Shown: positions 35,153 to 47,637 of the stretch, one piece after another
Numbering within the stretch: position 1 is the first letter of the stretch
How the letters are laid out: each line of letters opens with the position of its first letter
NCBI GenBank assembly: GCA_026826555.1
Contig: JAKSZT010054334.1
Coordinates: forward strand, 30,662,447-30,726,446
Length of the DNA stretch: 64,000 bases
Reading direction: 5' to 3'
From: Tolypeutes matacus
Taxonomy: Eukaryota > Chordata > Mammalia > Cingulata > Chlamyphoridae
Program-made: the position numbers and the translations under genes
The notes under the pieces: model-generated
The model's input: only the letters and a program-made list of their open reading frames with translations
Told to the model about the DNA's origin: nothing
Databases searched by the model: none

Positions 35153-35768
35153 TGTATTAGTCAGCCAAAGGGGTGCTGATGCAAAATACCAGAAATTGGT
35201 TGGTTTTTATTAAGGGTATTTATTTGGGGTAGAAGTCCACAGTTACCAGCCCATAAAGCATAAGTCATTTCCCTCACCAAAGTCTATTGCCACGTGTTGG
35301 AGCGAGATGGCTGCCGACATCTGCGAGGGTTCAGTGGGTTCCTTTCTTCCTGGAGCTCTGTTTATCTACGGGCTCAGCTCTTCTGTTTCCTCCACAAGGT
35401 CAGCTGTAGACTACGAGGCTCTCTAGGCTTTGCCTCTCTCCACAAGGCCAGCTGTAGACTTTCAGGCGAATGGCTCATCTCTATCCTGGGGCTTTCTCTC
35501 CTTCCTCAAGATCAAGCTCCTCTGTCTGCTCATCTCCCCAGGCTCCAGCATCAAAATCCAACATCAAAACTCCAACTCAGTCCTTTGAAATGTCTTTTAT
35601 CTTTGAGATCCCACCCACCAAGGGGTGGGGCTCAATGCCCTACTGACGTGGCCCAGTCAATGCCCTAATCATAACTTAATCATGCCCAGATTAACTGACC
35701 AGTTTACAAGAATAATCTAATATCTATTTTTGGAATTCATAACTACATCAAACTGCCAAACTGCTACA
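35153..35768 (-). repeat. LTR, family B-like, minus orientation, inside LTR A
   Basis: TG...CA ends (TGTATTAGTCAGCC to AAACTGCTACA), with the perfect 5-bp TSD ggtac at 35148-35152 and 35769-35773. It contains two TCAGCTGTAGACT blocks about 50 bp apart. Confidence 0.9.
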
Positions 35769-36120
35769 GGTACATACCCACAAGACCAGGGCTGGGGCCT
35801 GAACATGCCTTTTGTGGAGGACAGGATTCAATCCCCAACAGGGGCCTTAAAAATAAATTGTCAATGATGACATTATTGTGTTGTGATCAATTTTCAGACA
35901 AAATATTCCACCTGCTTTTACAAAATATTTCAGATTTCCTAACTAGTTGGTCAAATGGTATGGAGATACTTTAAATTCTTTCATCTTCAAACGATCTTCT
36001 CTTTATCAATAGCTTTATGAAGCTCTATCCTCCCTATTCTAACCCTTTTATATTATTTTAACAGTTTATTTTACCATAATTTCAAACTCATAGTAGGTCA
36101 CAAGACAAATAGAAAGGGTT

Positions 36121-36500
36121 CTTTTTTCTTTCTTTTTTTTTTTTTTAAGATTTACTCCCCCCTACCCCATTGTTTTGTGCTTGCTGTCTGCTCTCTGTGT
36201 GTTCTTCTGTGTCTGCTTGTCTTCTCTTTAGGCAGCACTGGGAACCGATCCTGGGAACTTCCAGAGTGGAAGAGAGGTGCTCAATCTCTTACACCACCTC
36301 AGCTCCCTGGTCTGCTGCATCTCTTATTGTCTCTCCTCTGTGTCTCTTTTTGTTGTGTCATCTTGCTGTACCAGCTCTCTGCGCGGGCCAGCACTTCTGC
36401 ATGGGCCAGCTTGTCTTTCACCAGGAGGCCCCAGGAATTGAACCCTGGACCTCCTATAAGATAGATGGAAGCCCAATAGCTTGAGCCACATCCGTTTCCC
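36121..36500 (-). repeat. Dimeric DAS-type SINE, antisense
   Basis: Two reverse tRNA-like units with a CATCTCTTATTGTCTCTCCTCTG spacer. The poly(T) end is at the left. The TSD agaaagggtt is exact at 36111-36120 and 36501-36510. Confidence 0.93.
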
Positions 36501-36510
36501 AGAAAGGGTT

Positions 36511-37400
36511 ATTGTACATTCTTCACCTTTTCACCCATTAGTCCTAAATACTTCAGTACATGTTTCCTAAAAGCAAGGGCATTCTCTAACATTATTAAAG
36601 TCAGAAAACTAATATTGATGCAATATTATTATCTGATCTTCAAGTCCAATTCATTTTTTGCCAGTTGTCCCAATAATACCCATTATTGCAAAAGAAAATC
36701 CCATTTGATATGTTGCATTTAGTTTAATGTTCAGTTTAATCTTGAACATTTCCTGTCTTTTGTACCTTGTAGAATGTTTCTCCATTTAGGTTTGTGTGAT
36801 GTTACTTCATGATTAGATTCAGTTTTGCACATGTGGTAGGAATATCACAGAGGTGAACTTGTGTTCTTCTCAGGGCTTTTTATCGGGATTCACATAAAGA
36901 GATATCTTTGAAATGCCTTTTTAAATTTTTTATTATTTTTTTTTTTTAGGGGATACTAGAACATCAATTTTTGAAAAATTGCTACAGGTAACTATGTATT
37001 CATAAAACATTTGCTTTTTATTTAAAGAAAGCAATTTCAGTACATCTTGGTCTTTATTTCCTCATATGTAATTGAATATTTCGATAAAGAAGTACTTGAA
37101 TCTCTTTTAGTACTCTCATGCTAATATTCCATTCAGAAAGTCCCTTAACTAGAATGAGAATTGTTTATGTAACAGAATCTATCATTTGTCATTTTCTTGC
37201 TCCTCTTGCTTATTATGGTGGTTTAGAAAATTGTTTTCAAAACAAGTGAATCTTTGTTCAATTTAAAATTTTAAAGTGGCAGATAACTCTTGGAGTGGAG
37301 AAGCATTTTGTTCAAAAGTGTTTCATCATAAATTGGATAATTAAGGCATTCATCTTGACCTGAAGACATAAATCATTCACATTTCAAATTTTAAAATTTG
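36511..37400. other. No gene recognised
   Basis: 36520-36960 has the feel of an old antisense LINE 3' UTR (ACATTCTTCACCTTTTCACCC..., CAGTTGTCCCAATAATA), but I cannot assign it firmly. The remainder is AT-rich. Confidence 0.35.
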
Positions 37401-37804
37401 TGTAGTTTCCCAGCTGCTAAAACAAATACCACACAATGTGTTTGCTTAGACAATTGGAATTTATTGGCTCATGGTTTTGAGGCAAGGAGAAATCCAAAAC
37501 TGAAGTGTCAGCAAGGCAACGCTTTCTCCCAGAAGACTGTGGCATTCTGGGGCTGCCTGCTGGCAATACTTGGTCCCTGGCCTTTCTGTCACAGGATAAT
37601 ATACATGGCGGCCTCTCCTGGCTTCTCTCAACGTCTGACTTTCACTCTGCTTATAAAGGACATCAGCCTGATTCAGTGGGGCCACACTTTAAATGACATA
37701 ACAACATCTTGAAGAGATCTTATTTACAATGGGCTCACACCACCAGAATGCAGATCAAGAGCAAGAACATGTCCAAACTGGGGTACACAATTCAGTCTAC
37801 CACA
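37401..37804 (-). repeat. LTR, MaLR-like, minus orientation
   Basis: The plus strand runs TGTAGTTTCCCAGCTGC to TTCAGTCTACCACA. Shared blocks with LTR A copies are AATTTATTGGCTCATGG and TCTTATTTACAATGGG. No TSD match found. Confidence 0.65.
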
Positions 37805-39120
37805 GATAGCAAAATAACCTTTTAATGGCTACCCCTAGGCTGGTCTCTCTGTCCATCATGAACTTTGTGGCTTTATTCCACTGTCCTCTATTAGCCAGCT
37901 CACAATAGTTGTGCTGCAGTTATAAACTCTTCCCAACTCTCAGTGGCTTACAACAACAAATGTTTATTTCTCAATCATGTTAAATGTCCCTCTCAGGTCA
38001 GTTCTGGCTCTGATCTTATTATTTTTAAATTTTATTCCAGGATACATGATGTAAGAGGAACTGCTATTACAGAAGTGCAAGTCTTGTGGAAGATGAAAAA
38101 GAGGAGTGGTGATTCCCCTCCAAGGCTCTTAAAGATTATGTAGGGAAGCGACATCCATCACTTCCATTCCCGTTCGACTTGATCATAAATCACATTGCCA
38201 AGCCTGACTACAATGGGGAAGGAAAGTATACTACTTCCACAGGGAGGAGAAGTGAATTAAATAAAAAATACAATTCTCTCCAAAGCCCTGCTATCTACAA
38301 GCAACTTCAGAGCTATTAACTGTTTCTACTGGCCTTCGGGATTTCTTTGTCTTCTTTACTTCTTCTGTTTGAGCTTTCAGGATCAGGAACTCTCTGCAGC
38401 TGCTGGGCTTTGCTCTGTCTAGACTCCTCCTTTTCTCCACCAGTCAACAGCCTTTTTTATTATAGAGAAGGATGGGGGAGTTGTGGGAGCTAAGTCATAA
38501 AGAGGGATTGGGAAAGTTTAAGTTGAATATGGAGGGAGAGGAGGGGAAGATGAAAGAGAAGAGAGTGTAGGGACTACACGGAAGTATGAACGGAACTGCT
38601 ATCAAACTTACAAAATAATAGTATTACTATACTTACAAAAAATATATATATATTTCAGAACATTAAAATATCACAGTAAAAAAAAAAAAAAATCACAGTA
38701 TACTAGAATCCTAAAACACAGTATTGAAAGATTGCAATCACTGTAAGTGTGGCAGATGCAAAGACGAAGGGGCTCTGTGGAATCCTTTCTCACAGGGCTG
38801 ACAGTTATTGCCAGTTTCCACAGGCAGCAGAGAGAACAGCTCTACAGTGTTGCAGCCAGTGATCAACTGTTTATAGTTAAAGGTGTTTCTCAAACAAGAT
38901 GTAGAGTCTGAAACTAGCAGCAGCAGCAGGAGCAATGAGGACTGCCTGGGACCGGTGTGGCCTCACTATTTCAGGCATTTTTAACATACTGAAAATTTCA
39001 AGCCTGACTGACTCTCTCTTTCATAATTGTGAACAGCCAATAACTATTTATAAATTCATTTTCTCCTTAAACATCCAGAGTTTGTTTCTGTTGCTTTGAA
39101 CTTGAAACACTAACTGATAG
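37805..39120. other. No gene; possible old LTR relic then unassigned sequence
   Basis: 37880-38240 (CTCTCAGTGGCTTACAACAACAAATGTTTATTTCTCA ...) looks like an old mammalian LTR in reverse. 38460-38590 is purine-rich. 38640-38690 holds TA and A runs. Confidence 0.4.
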
Positions 39121-39368
39121 GGAGCAGATGTGGCTCAAGCAGTTGAGTGCCTGCCTCCTACATGGGAGGTCCCGGGTTTGGTTCCCAGTACATCCTGAAA
39201 AAACAAAAATGAATAACAAGCAAAACAAGCGAAAAAACCAACTCAGGGAAGCCGATGTGGCTCAGTGGTTGAGCACTGGCTTCCCACATACAGGGTCCAA
39301 GTTTCAATCCCTGGCCCCTGGTGCTTCAAAAAAACAAACAAACAAAAAAACCCCGAAACAAACAAAAA
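39121..39368 (+). repeat. Dimer of two short tRNA-like SINE units
   Basis: Unit 1 is GGAGCAGATGTGGCTCAAGCAG...GGGTTTGGTTCCC. Unit 2 is GGAAGCCGATGTGGCTCAGTGG...AGTTTCAATCCC. Each has an A/C-rich tail. The shared TSD aacactaactgatag / aacattaactgacatag shows insertion as one unit. Confidence 0.85.
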
Positions 39369-39385
39369 AACATTAACTGACATAG

Positions 39386-40430
39386 AAAGTAAGGCCTGTG
39401 TCTTGCCTTCTTTTTTTTTTTTTTTTTTTTTTTTTTGGTAATTAATGGAACAGGAACAATGCTCTGAGAATAAGAGGAGGAGCAAGGTTGGATTGGGGGC
39501 TTGGATAGGGATAAAGGTTCTGAATTGCTGCTTAGAAGCATGGAAAAGGAGTTAATGGGATACGTGTGGAAGGACTGACAAGCTGCATTAATATCTTTAC
39601 TGAGTCTGGCAATCATAGAATCAATGTGGACATTGGCTAATTATGAGTCCCCTAGATAATTACAGTGTTATTTTAAGAAAGTGAATCAGTTTCTTAAAAG
39701 GAAACTCCAGAAGTTAAAAAGTTGGAAACATAAGCAGAGTGAAAACAGCATCTATAAAGTCTCTGGTTTTGGCAGCAGTTACTAAGAGTGAATTAGATAT
39801 GACAGTGTTTAATGCCTCAGTTGGCTTTTCTGGGATGGATATTCAGAAGACTAGCTTTTTAAAAATTAATTGTTCCAAACTCAACCTTTTAAATATAAAA
39901 ATCTTATTCATTTAACAGAACTGTCAAGGTGCAATGTCATCTTATATTAAAGCAAAGCTATTTCAGAGATTATTTTATAGTGTTGTTCTATTGTCAAATG
40001 AAAATTTATAGATCTGCAGGTACGGTTCTATCTTTGCTGATTAATGAGCACATTTAACCATTATTAGAGATGACTACATCTTGCCCCAATAAATCTCAGC
40101 TAATCCATCTTGGACAGATAATCAAAACTGTTAGTCATTCTGTATTATTCAGATTTTCTCTTGTACGTGAGAGATGGAGCTATATAACTTGAAGTGGAGG
40201 CACAACATATATTCATTTCTATAGATGCAGACATCTCAATGGGCCAGAAAAAAATGAAAGAGTTTCTCCATGTGCTAAGAATAATGAATTTTTTTTTTAG
40301 GATGCAGGAGTGTGTCAAACGATCAACACAGAATTATTGGGATATTATTCACCAGAATGCTATTATGATTCATCACATGGATTTGAATATACCATAAGTA
40401 ATATAATGGTCCCTCTCAAATAACTTCATA
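39386..40430. other. No gene recognised
   Basis: A poly(T) run at 39411-39436 is followed by unassigned sequence. No splice-flanked frame. Confidence 0.4.
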
Positions 40431-40439
40431 TATTAAAGG

Positions 40440-41640
40440 TTTATTATAGGCTCTTTGGAAAAATGGCTGCTCCTAGGCCTGGGGCAGGAGAAATACAAAA
40501 TGAGCCTGGAACATCTCGTAATGCCAGAACGCAAGGAAGTGCTAAAAAGTAAAGGGGGGGGGGGAAGATGAGGCATGTCAAAGGAACACAGAAGTCAGCC
40601 TTAAAGAATTCTCAATGGTCAAAGTTGGAACAATTTGAGCAACAAAATAAATAACATAGTACTGGATTACAACCCAAAGAATAAAATAAATATTCACAAG
40701 TCCATGTAAATAAAAAATTACTGAATAAATAAATCAGTGGTGAGAAGTGATAAATCTTCCCTGAAAAGAATTCTAAATAATATAAGTGGATCCTTTTCCC
40801 TCTTCTTGGAGGAGGAGGCCAATCCCCACCTCCACCCTGTCTTTCATTGTGGGCTGGACTTAGTGACTCAGTTCCAAAGAATATAGTATGGAATGGGAGA
40901 AAACAGTAACTTTAGAATGGAGAAGATTGGCAAACACTAACTTACTCAAGTAATCAAGGCCAATGCCACCAGTGATAAGGCATGTTGATTTCACATGTCT
41001 CCTGATATGAGATGAGCGGTATATCTTACATCTGCAGTATTCTCCAAATGCATATCATCAATCTAATTAGGAGAAAAACAAACCCACATTGAGGGATATA
41101 CTACAAAACACCTGAGCAGCACTCCTCAAAATCGTGGAAGTTTTGAAGAACAAAGAATGACTGAAGAGACTAAGGCGACATGATGCATGATGACTAAATG
41201 CAGTGTGGTACACTGGATTAGATCCTTGAACAGATATAGGGCATCATTGGAAAAACTGGTGAAACCAACTAAAGTATGACATTTAATTGACAGTAATGTA
41301 AAAATATATATTTTTTGAGTTTTGACAAATGTACCATGGCCACAAAAGATGTCAACATTAGGGGAAATTTGGTGAAGGGTGTGTGGGAATTCTGTGTTAT
41401 CTTTGCAACTTTTCTGTAAATTATTATTCCAAAACAGTTTATTTAAATAAAGTTTACTGGGGTGATGAAAATGTTTTGAATCTGATTTTTTTTTTGTGGT
41501 GATTTCACAACTTGGTAAATTTACGAAAAGATCATTGAATTGTACATTTGAAATGGGTGAATTATATGATATATAAAATATACCTCAATAAATTTGGATG
41601 AGAAAATTAACTTAAAAAGAAAAAAAAAGTCTCATAATAA
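40440..41640 (+). repeat. Old LINE (L1M-like) 3' end
   Basis: ACAAACCCACATTGAGGGATATACTACAAAACACC ... GACTAAATGCAGTGTGG ... ATCATTGAATTGTACATTTGAAATGGGTGAATTATATG ... CCTCAATAAA is the 3' UTR order of old mammalian LINEs. It may be two adjacent elements, with the break near 41440. Confidence 0.55.
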
Positions 41641-41949
41641 GATAAGTATATACATGGGTATTGTCTAATCATCCAGAAGCAATATACTTTATATATAATT
41701 AATGTCCCTTAAATTTCCAGTACCCAACATATAATTTTCTTTCCTTTTTACTCAATTCTTATTGCATAAGAAAATAATGCAGCATTTTACCCTTCCTGAA
41801 AACAATTCTAAGGTAAAACTGTAGTTACTGGTGATTTTGTTTTTTTCCTAAATTATCCTGATTTAGAATGCTAAATTTGATTCAGTCAGAACCCAATAAT
41901 TACATTAAAATAATTATTCTTCTTAAATTCCAAAGAATGACTTTGCCAT

Positions 41950-43320
41950 ATTTAAAAAAATTTTTTTTAGTAACATATTTATAACCTAGAATTTCCTCCT
42001 TGAGCCATATTCAGTTATATAATTTAGTGGTGTTAATTACAACAAGCAACCATCCCTATAGTCCATTTTCACAACTTTTTCATCACCAACAGAAATTCCA
42101 TACTAAGTAAGTTTTAACTTCCCCTTCCCTAGTCCTCCCCAGCCCCTGGCAAAGTGTGTTCTAGTTTATGACTCTATGAATTTGCTTATTATAATGAATT
42201 CACATAAGTGAGCCCATACAATCTTTGTCCCTTTGTGTCTTCAAGTATCATTTATGTTGTCACATGTATCAGCACCTTGCTCCTTTTCAGGGCTGCATAA
42301 TATTTCATTGCATGTATATACTGCATTTTGTTTATCTATTTATTGGTTGATGGACACTTGATTTGCTTCCATCTTTTAGTGATTGTGAATAATGCCACTG
42401 TGAACATTGGCAAATATCTGTTCAAATTCCTGCTTTCAATTCTTTTGAGTATATACCTAGAAGTGGAATTATTGGGTCATATGGTAATTCTATACTTAAC
42501 TTTCTGAGGAACCACCAAACTGTTTTCTACAGTGGCTGCATCATTTTACATTCCCACTAACAATGAGTGAGTGTTCCTGTTTTCCCACATCCTCTTCAAC
42601 ATTGTTAGTTTTCATTTTTGAAATAGTAGTGTAAAGTGGTATCTCATTGTGTTTTCACTTGCATTTCCCTAATGCTTATGATGCTAAGCATATTTTCATG
42701 TGCTTTTTGGCCATATGTATATCATCTTTGGAGGAATGTTTACTCAAGTCTTTTGATCTGTTTTTATTGGATTGTTTGTCTTTTTGTTGTTGAGTTGCTT
42801 GGTTACTTATAGATTCTGGAAATTAAACCCATATCATATATGTGGTTTCCAAATATTTTCTCCCATTTTGTAGGTTGTCTTTTTACTTCCTGATGAAGTT
42901 CTTTGATGAACTAAAGGTTTTAATTTTGACGAGGTACCATTTATCTATTTTTTTCTTTTGTTGCTTAAGCTTTTATTGTCAAGTCTAAGAAACCATTGCC
43001 TAATACAAGATTCTGAAGATACTTCCCTACATTTTCTTTTAGGAGTTCTATAGTCTTGGTTCTTATATTTAGGCCTTTGATCCATTCTGAGTTAATTTTT
43101 ATATATAGTGTGGGATAGGGGATGCCCTCCTTCATTCTTTTGCATATGGATATCCAGTTTCCCCAGCATTTGTTGAAGCTACTATTCTTTCTCCATCGAG
43201 TGGACTTGGCACCCTTGTAAGAAAGAAATTGGCCATAGATGTGAGGGCCTATTTCTGCCTGTTCCTGGTGGTCAGGGCATGGCATTCTTCCACTATGACA
43301 AAAGCACAAGAGGGGTGTAC
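41950..43320 (-). repeat. LINE-1 3' part, antisense (3' UTR and ORF2 C-terminal third)
   Basis: Reverse of L1: CATAATATTTCATTGCATGTATATAC, GTATATACCTAGAAGTGGAATTATTGGG, ATTCTCTCCC-type ORF2 blocks, and TTTAGGCCTTTGATCCATTCTGAGTTAA, reaching codons of the ORF2 C-terminal region. The 114-residue minus frame at 42965-43309 is a piece of ORF2 (AKSTRWRKNSSFNKC region). Confidence 0.92.
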
Positions 43321-43331
43321 ATAGACCATCT

Positions 43332-43530
43332 CTGTATTAGTTTCCTGTTGCTAAAACAAATGCTCTACAAATACCAAACAACAGGTTGCCTTAACAACGG
43401 AAATTTATTGGCTCACAATTTCGGCGTATAGGAGGCTTGTTTCCTCCTGGGGTTGGTATCTTCTGGGTTGCTGGCAATCCTTGGGGTTTCCTTGGCTTTT
43501 CTGTCACATAGCTAAAATAAATTTAAAGAA
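43332..43530 (-). repeat. Truncated LTR A-like fragment, antisense
   Basis: TGTATTAGTTTCCTGTTGCTAAAACAAATGC ... GGAAATTTATTGGCTCACAATTTC ... CTTGTTTCCTCCTGGGGTTGGTATC matches the first part of the LTR at 34578. Confidence 0.7.
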
Positions 43531-44267
43531 TCCTAGGAGGACTCTAAGAAGATGGCAGCAGTGATGGCATAATGTATGAATCTGTGGAAGGACTTAAGAC
43601 CTTTGGCAGGCTAGAGCAGGGGATAAAGGCAGGCTACTGTTGCCCTTTCTTCTCTGTCTGCATATGGCTCAAGCTCTATGGGAAGGGACTGAGTAGGCAA
43701 TGAAGTAGACCTACCCCACTTCTTAACCTTCTTTCCAGTTTGTTCCTGTGAAGTTTGGCAGGTGCTTTGACAGAAGGACCTAGACAGGTGAATCTCAGGA
43801 TTAGACTAAGCTATAAGAAATGTCCTCAAGATGGTCTGATGAAAACTTGTCCAAATAGGAAGGCAGAATTGTTGAAGGTGGTGGACTCCCAGGCAGAAAT
43901 CAGTACGTATTAAATCTGATAGAGCAATGCAAAGAAAGCAAAGGAGACCAACTACTGAACTTTGTGGTCTAGAGATTCAAGACAGGAAGGGACAGGAAAA
44001 GTTGCCATATGATGATGGATTAAACTGATTCAGTACTGAGACCTACACTGGGCAACCCTTTTTACATACTACTGCACATACTGCAGAGGCTGGCAACTGC
44101 TTAAAGGAACTTTTCTCTGAAACATCTTTACAGAACACAAGAGACTATTTCATAAACCATTTATACTCTTCTTAGTCTTCCCAACCTACCATCTTTTCTT
44201 TATTTCCCTCAGATTATCCCATCTTTCATTTCATAGAAAATAGTCATCTATGGAACTTTCTCAAATT
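43531..44267. other. No gene; possible L1 5'-UTR-like sequence
   Basis: AGGACTCTAAGAAGATGGCAGCAGTGATGG resembles the start of an L1 5' UTR, but nothing after it confirms this. Confidence 0.3.
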
Positions 44268-44362
44268 CTTTTTTGTTGTTGTTGTTGTTTTTAAATTTTA
44301 ATATTTTAAAAGATGCTTAGATTACATAAATGTTACACAAAAATTATAGGGATTCCCATGTT
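44268..44362 (-). repeat. Repeat X 3'-end stub, antisense
   Basis: (TTG)n/poly(T)-like start, then TTAGATTACATAAATGTTACACAAAAATTATAGGGATTCCCATG, the same terminal block as at 46760-46810. Truncated where the SINE target site begins. Confidence 0.75.
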
Positions 44363-44372
44363 TCAAATTCTT

Positions 44373-44807
44373 TTTTTTTTTTTTTTAAAGATTTATTTAT
44401 TTACTTTATCCATTTTAAACCCCCCCTTCCCCATTTGCTGTTTTGTGTCCATTCGCTGGGCAATCTCTGTGTCTGTTTCCTGCCATCTCTTCTCATCCTT
44501 CTCCTCCAGTCTTCGCCAGGATTCGATCTTACAGACCTCCGATGTAGGAGAGAGGTGTCCTACCACCCGCACCACCTCAGTTACTGGTTTTCGGAGCTTT
44601 TGGACCATCTCGTCTTGTCTTTCCCGTTACGTCATCATCTTGCTGCATGGCTCCTGGGGCCTGGCAGCTCACGGGCACACAGAGCCTGGCAGCCCATGCG
44701 CCTTCTATATATATAATTTTTATTTTACCGGGAGGTCCCAGGGATCGAACCCAGGGCCCTCCATATGGCAGACGGACGCCCAACCATTTGGGCCACATCC
44801 ATCCCCC
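44373..44807 (-). repeat. Dimeric DAS-type SINE, antisense
   Basis: Collinear in reverse with 12205-12651: TTGTGTCCATTCGCTGGGC, CGATGTAGGAGAGAGGTGTCC, CGTCATCATCTTGCTGCATGG, GGGATCGAACCCAGGGCC. The TSD tcaaattctt is exact at 44363-44372 and 44808-44817. All open frames here are part of the SINE. Confidence 0.93.
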
Positions 44808-45339
44808 TCAAATTCTTGATATCACATCTATGAAGTTTACCTGCCCTGCCCTTCCCTGCCTTATTCCCTGGGACATTGTTCTCTGAGGATTGTATATGTT
44901 ATCCTTTTGTCGGTGTCTAGTGGAAAGTATACCAACAGGGAATGAAAAACAGAAGTAGATCAAGGTCAGGGCATTTCTTCTTCTCTCTTCTTGAAGGCCC
45001 ATATCATCAACAGTAGCTGTGCTCCTCCCCCACCACAGATTCTGCTGGGCAGTGCCTCCTTCTGGGCTGCAGCTCTCACTGGGTTCCAGCAACACTATTT
45101 CTTCCATTTGACATTTTAATCTTAGGGTAATAATGGTTTCTCACTGTTTCGAATCTCCTGGTTCCTCAATAATCCCTGTTTGTTCCATCAGTTGTGGCCA
45201 CACCTTTGTTAATAGTCCTTTAAATGATTAAAGTATGATTTTGAACTCATCTAGGGTGATTTTTTTCTTGCCAGGAAACTGACTGATATGACAGTGTTGT
45301 AAAACTATCCCAGTGCTTTACATTTTCAAAAGCACTCGT

Positions 45340-46230
45340 GTCACGTGCATGAGTCATCGACCAAGCCCCATTCTTCAGCCCGAGGGTGGCAGCTATGGAA
45401 ATGGTGGCCCAGGATCCGGGAGAGGCCAGCAGGAGCCAGTGTGGACAGAGGGAAGCTTGTCCTCAAAAAAGTAGGGGTTGTAAATCAAGGGCAGCCTGGC
45501 AGATCTCTGAGGGACAAGGGCAGACCCTAGCCTCTGTTTTGACCTTCTCAGCTGTAGTGACTTCTGACTTCCCGCCACATCTACCGGAACTTAAAGAAGC
45601 AGTGTACCTTTTTTTTAAATGCTTCTCTCTCCTTCTCCTTCTCTCTCTCTCTCTATTGTGTCTGATATATCCCTGCAAGCCAGTGCAGATGCTATCCTTA
45701 GCCTCTCGGCAGCAGTGACTTCCCACTGGCATAAATCTGAAGATTTGGGGAAGCATGGCATTCCCCCCTCCCCCACCTTTTTTTTGGTCTGGCAGACTAA
45801 GGTGGGAGAACTAGATTTCTAAAGTGACCACAGTATAATATGCAAAAGATCCAGCTACAAACAAAAAAATTACAAAACATATAAGGAGACAAAAAAGTAA
45901 GGCTCAGTCACAGGAAAAAAAACAACAACATTCAACATTCAACAGAAACTATCATGAAGATAGCCCACTGGAATTACTAATCAAAGAACTTAAATCAACT
46001 CTATTTAATAGCATCAATTAAGTAAAGGAACACGTGGGCAAAGAACTAAAAGAAATCAGGAAAATGATATATGAACAAAATGAATATTTCAGTAATGAGA
46101 TAGAAATTATAAAGAGGAACCAAATAGAAATTCTGGAACTGTAAAGTACAATAACTGAATGAAATATTTGATAGAGTTCAGCAGCAGATTGGAGGAGGCA
46201 GGAGAAAGTATTTCTTTATCTACATCAGGT
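45340..46230 (+). repeat. Old L1 5' region (5' UTR and ORF1-like)
   Basis: 45830-46230 has the degenerate look of L1 ORF1 and upstream sequence (AAAGAACTAAAAGAAATCAGGAAAATGATATATGAACAAAATGAATATTTC ... GATAGAGTTCAGCAGCAGATTGG). 45340-45830 may be its 5' UTR, including a CT-rich run at 45620-45660. Frame-broken. Confidence 0.5.
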
Positions 46231-46732
46231 CCAGGTATACTTCCTTGTGATCCAGAAATCTATGAATTAAGTTATCTGTCCACAATACAATCAACAAACA
46301 ATGACAACAAACAGCAACAGCAATAGCTGTTCTATGTACTTCCATTCAAAAAGGGAAAGAATTGCAGGCACTAGTCCATAGCAATTCTGAATTTTTGCTG
46401 AGCAAATGCTGTCAGTACCTTCTACTCCGGAGATGGAAAATGTTCCTTGAATAGGCCCTGGTTTCAATCTACTCAACAGTCCTTGGCTTTGTCCTATGAG
46501 ATATTTTTCTTTTTCCATTACCCTGATTGACTCTTTCTGAAGAGAGGTATGACAGTTTGAAGCTTTTTGTGGATCCCAGAAAAGATCATGTTCTTGAAGC
46601 TAATCCATTCCTGTGGGTGTGACTCTTTGATTGGATTCCATTCAGATGGGGGGCCCTTTGATTGGATTACTTCGGTGAGGCGTGACCCAGTGTGGGTTTT
46701 GGGCCTCTTGCTGGAATCTTTTATTTTTTATT

Positions 46733-47267
46733 TTTTTTAACATATTTTTAAATTAAAAAAAAATTACTTAGATTACATACATGTTACATAAAAAAATATA
46801 GGGATTCCCATATGCCCCACTCCTCATACCTCCCACATTTTCCCACATAAACAACATCCTTCATTAGTGTGGTACATTCATTGCAATTGATAAACGCATT
46901 TTGGGGCATTGCCACTGAGTATGGATTATAGTTTACATTGTAGTTTATACTCTCTCCCACACAATTCTGTAGGTTATGGGAAGATATGTAATGGCCTATA
47001 TCTGTCCTTGCAATGTCATTCAGAATGATTCCCAAGTCCTGAAAATGCCCCCGTATTACACCTGTTTTTCCCTCTCCTTGCCCTCAGAGCCTCCAGTGGT
47101 CACTGTCTCCACATCAATGTTGTAATTTCTTCCATTGGTAGAATCACAGTAAGTCTATAGTAGAAAACCAGTAAGTCCACTCTAGTCCATAGTTCATTCC
47201 CCAATCCTCAGGATTCTGGGATGGTGATGTCCACTCCATCTCTAATTGAGATGGGGTTTCAATTGCA
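46733..47267 (-). repeat. Repeat X, antisense insertion inside LTR B
   Basis: The left end is T-rich, then come GATTACATACATGTTACATAAAAAAATATAGGGATTCCC and the X body through CAGAGCCTCCAGTGGTCACTG. The TSD ggaatctttta / ggaatccttta flanks it. The T-rich left end is a reversed poly(A), so the element moved by retrotransposition. Confidence 0.85.
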
Positions 47268-47538
47268 GGAATCCTTTAAAAATAGGAGAGAAAAAGTCAG
47301 ACACACAGAAAAAGGCAGCAGAGACAGAGAAAATCCAAGAGGCTGAGAGAGGTCCTGGAGGCTGGAGGCTGGGCTCAGCGGAGCACAGAGGCTCTGAAAG
47401 AGGCCCTCAAGCGGCTCACAGAGAGGAGACCTGGAGGAGAGGGGAAAGAGAACCTGTATGCCTGATCAACCACAGCGAATCTGGGGGAGAAAGAAAGCCT
47501 AGAGTAGAAATCAGAGATGCAAACAAGAAGATGCCTCT

Positions 47539-47637
47539 TGGGGTCGGATGTAGCTCAACTGGTTGGGCATCCGTCTCCCATATGGTGGGACCCGGGTTCG
47601 ATCCCCGGGACCTCCTGGTAAAAAAAAAAAAAAAAAA
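47539..47637 (+). repeat. DAS-type SINE monomer inside LTR B
   Basis: GGGTCGGATGTAGCTCAACTGG ... GGGTTCGATCCCC, then an A tail. The TSD aagaagatgcctct is exact at 47525-47538 and 47638-47651. Confidence 0.95.

Larger units (their letters stand above)
34578..35840 (-). repeat. LTR, family A, minus orientation, containing a SINE and another LTR
   Basis: The plus strand starts TGTCTTAGATTCTCAACTGC and ends GATTCAATCCCCAACA (35840). The perfect 5-bp TSD ggggc is at 34573-34577 and 35841-35845. Subtracting the SINE, the inner LTR and their TSDs leaves about 384 bp, close to the 371-bp copy at 262-632. Confidence 0.92.

Noticed and set aside
35294..35668. 124-codon plus ORF
   Set aside because: Lies wholly inside the inner LTR at 35153-35768, on its antisense strand.
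42965..43309. 114-codon minus ORF as a gene
   Set aside because: It is a fragment of L1 ORF2 C-terminal coding sequence inside a truncated element.
44313..44819. 168- and 128-codon plus-strand ORFs
   Set aside because: Translation of an antisense dimeric SINE. The same peptide pattern appears at 12184-12660 and 53932-54369.
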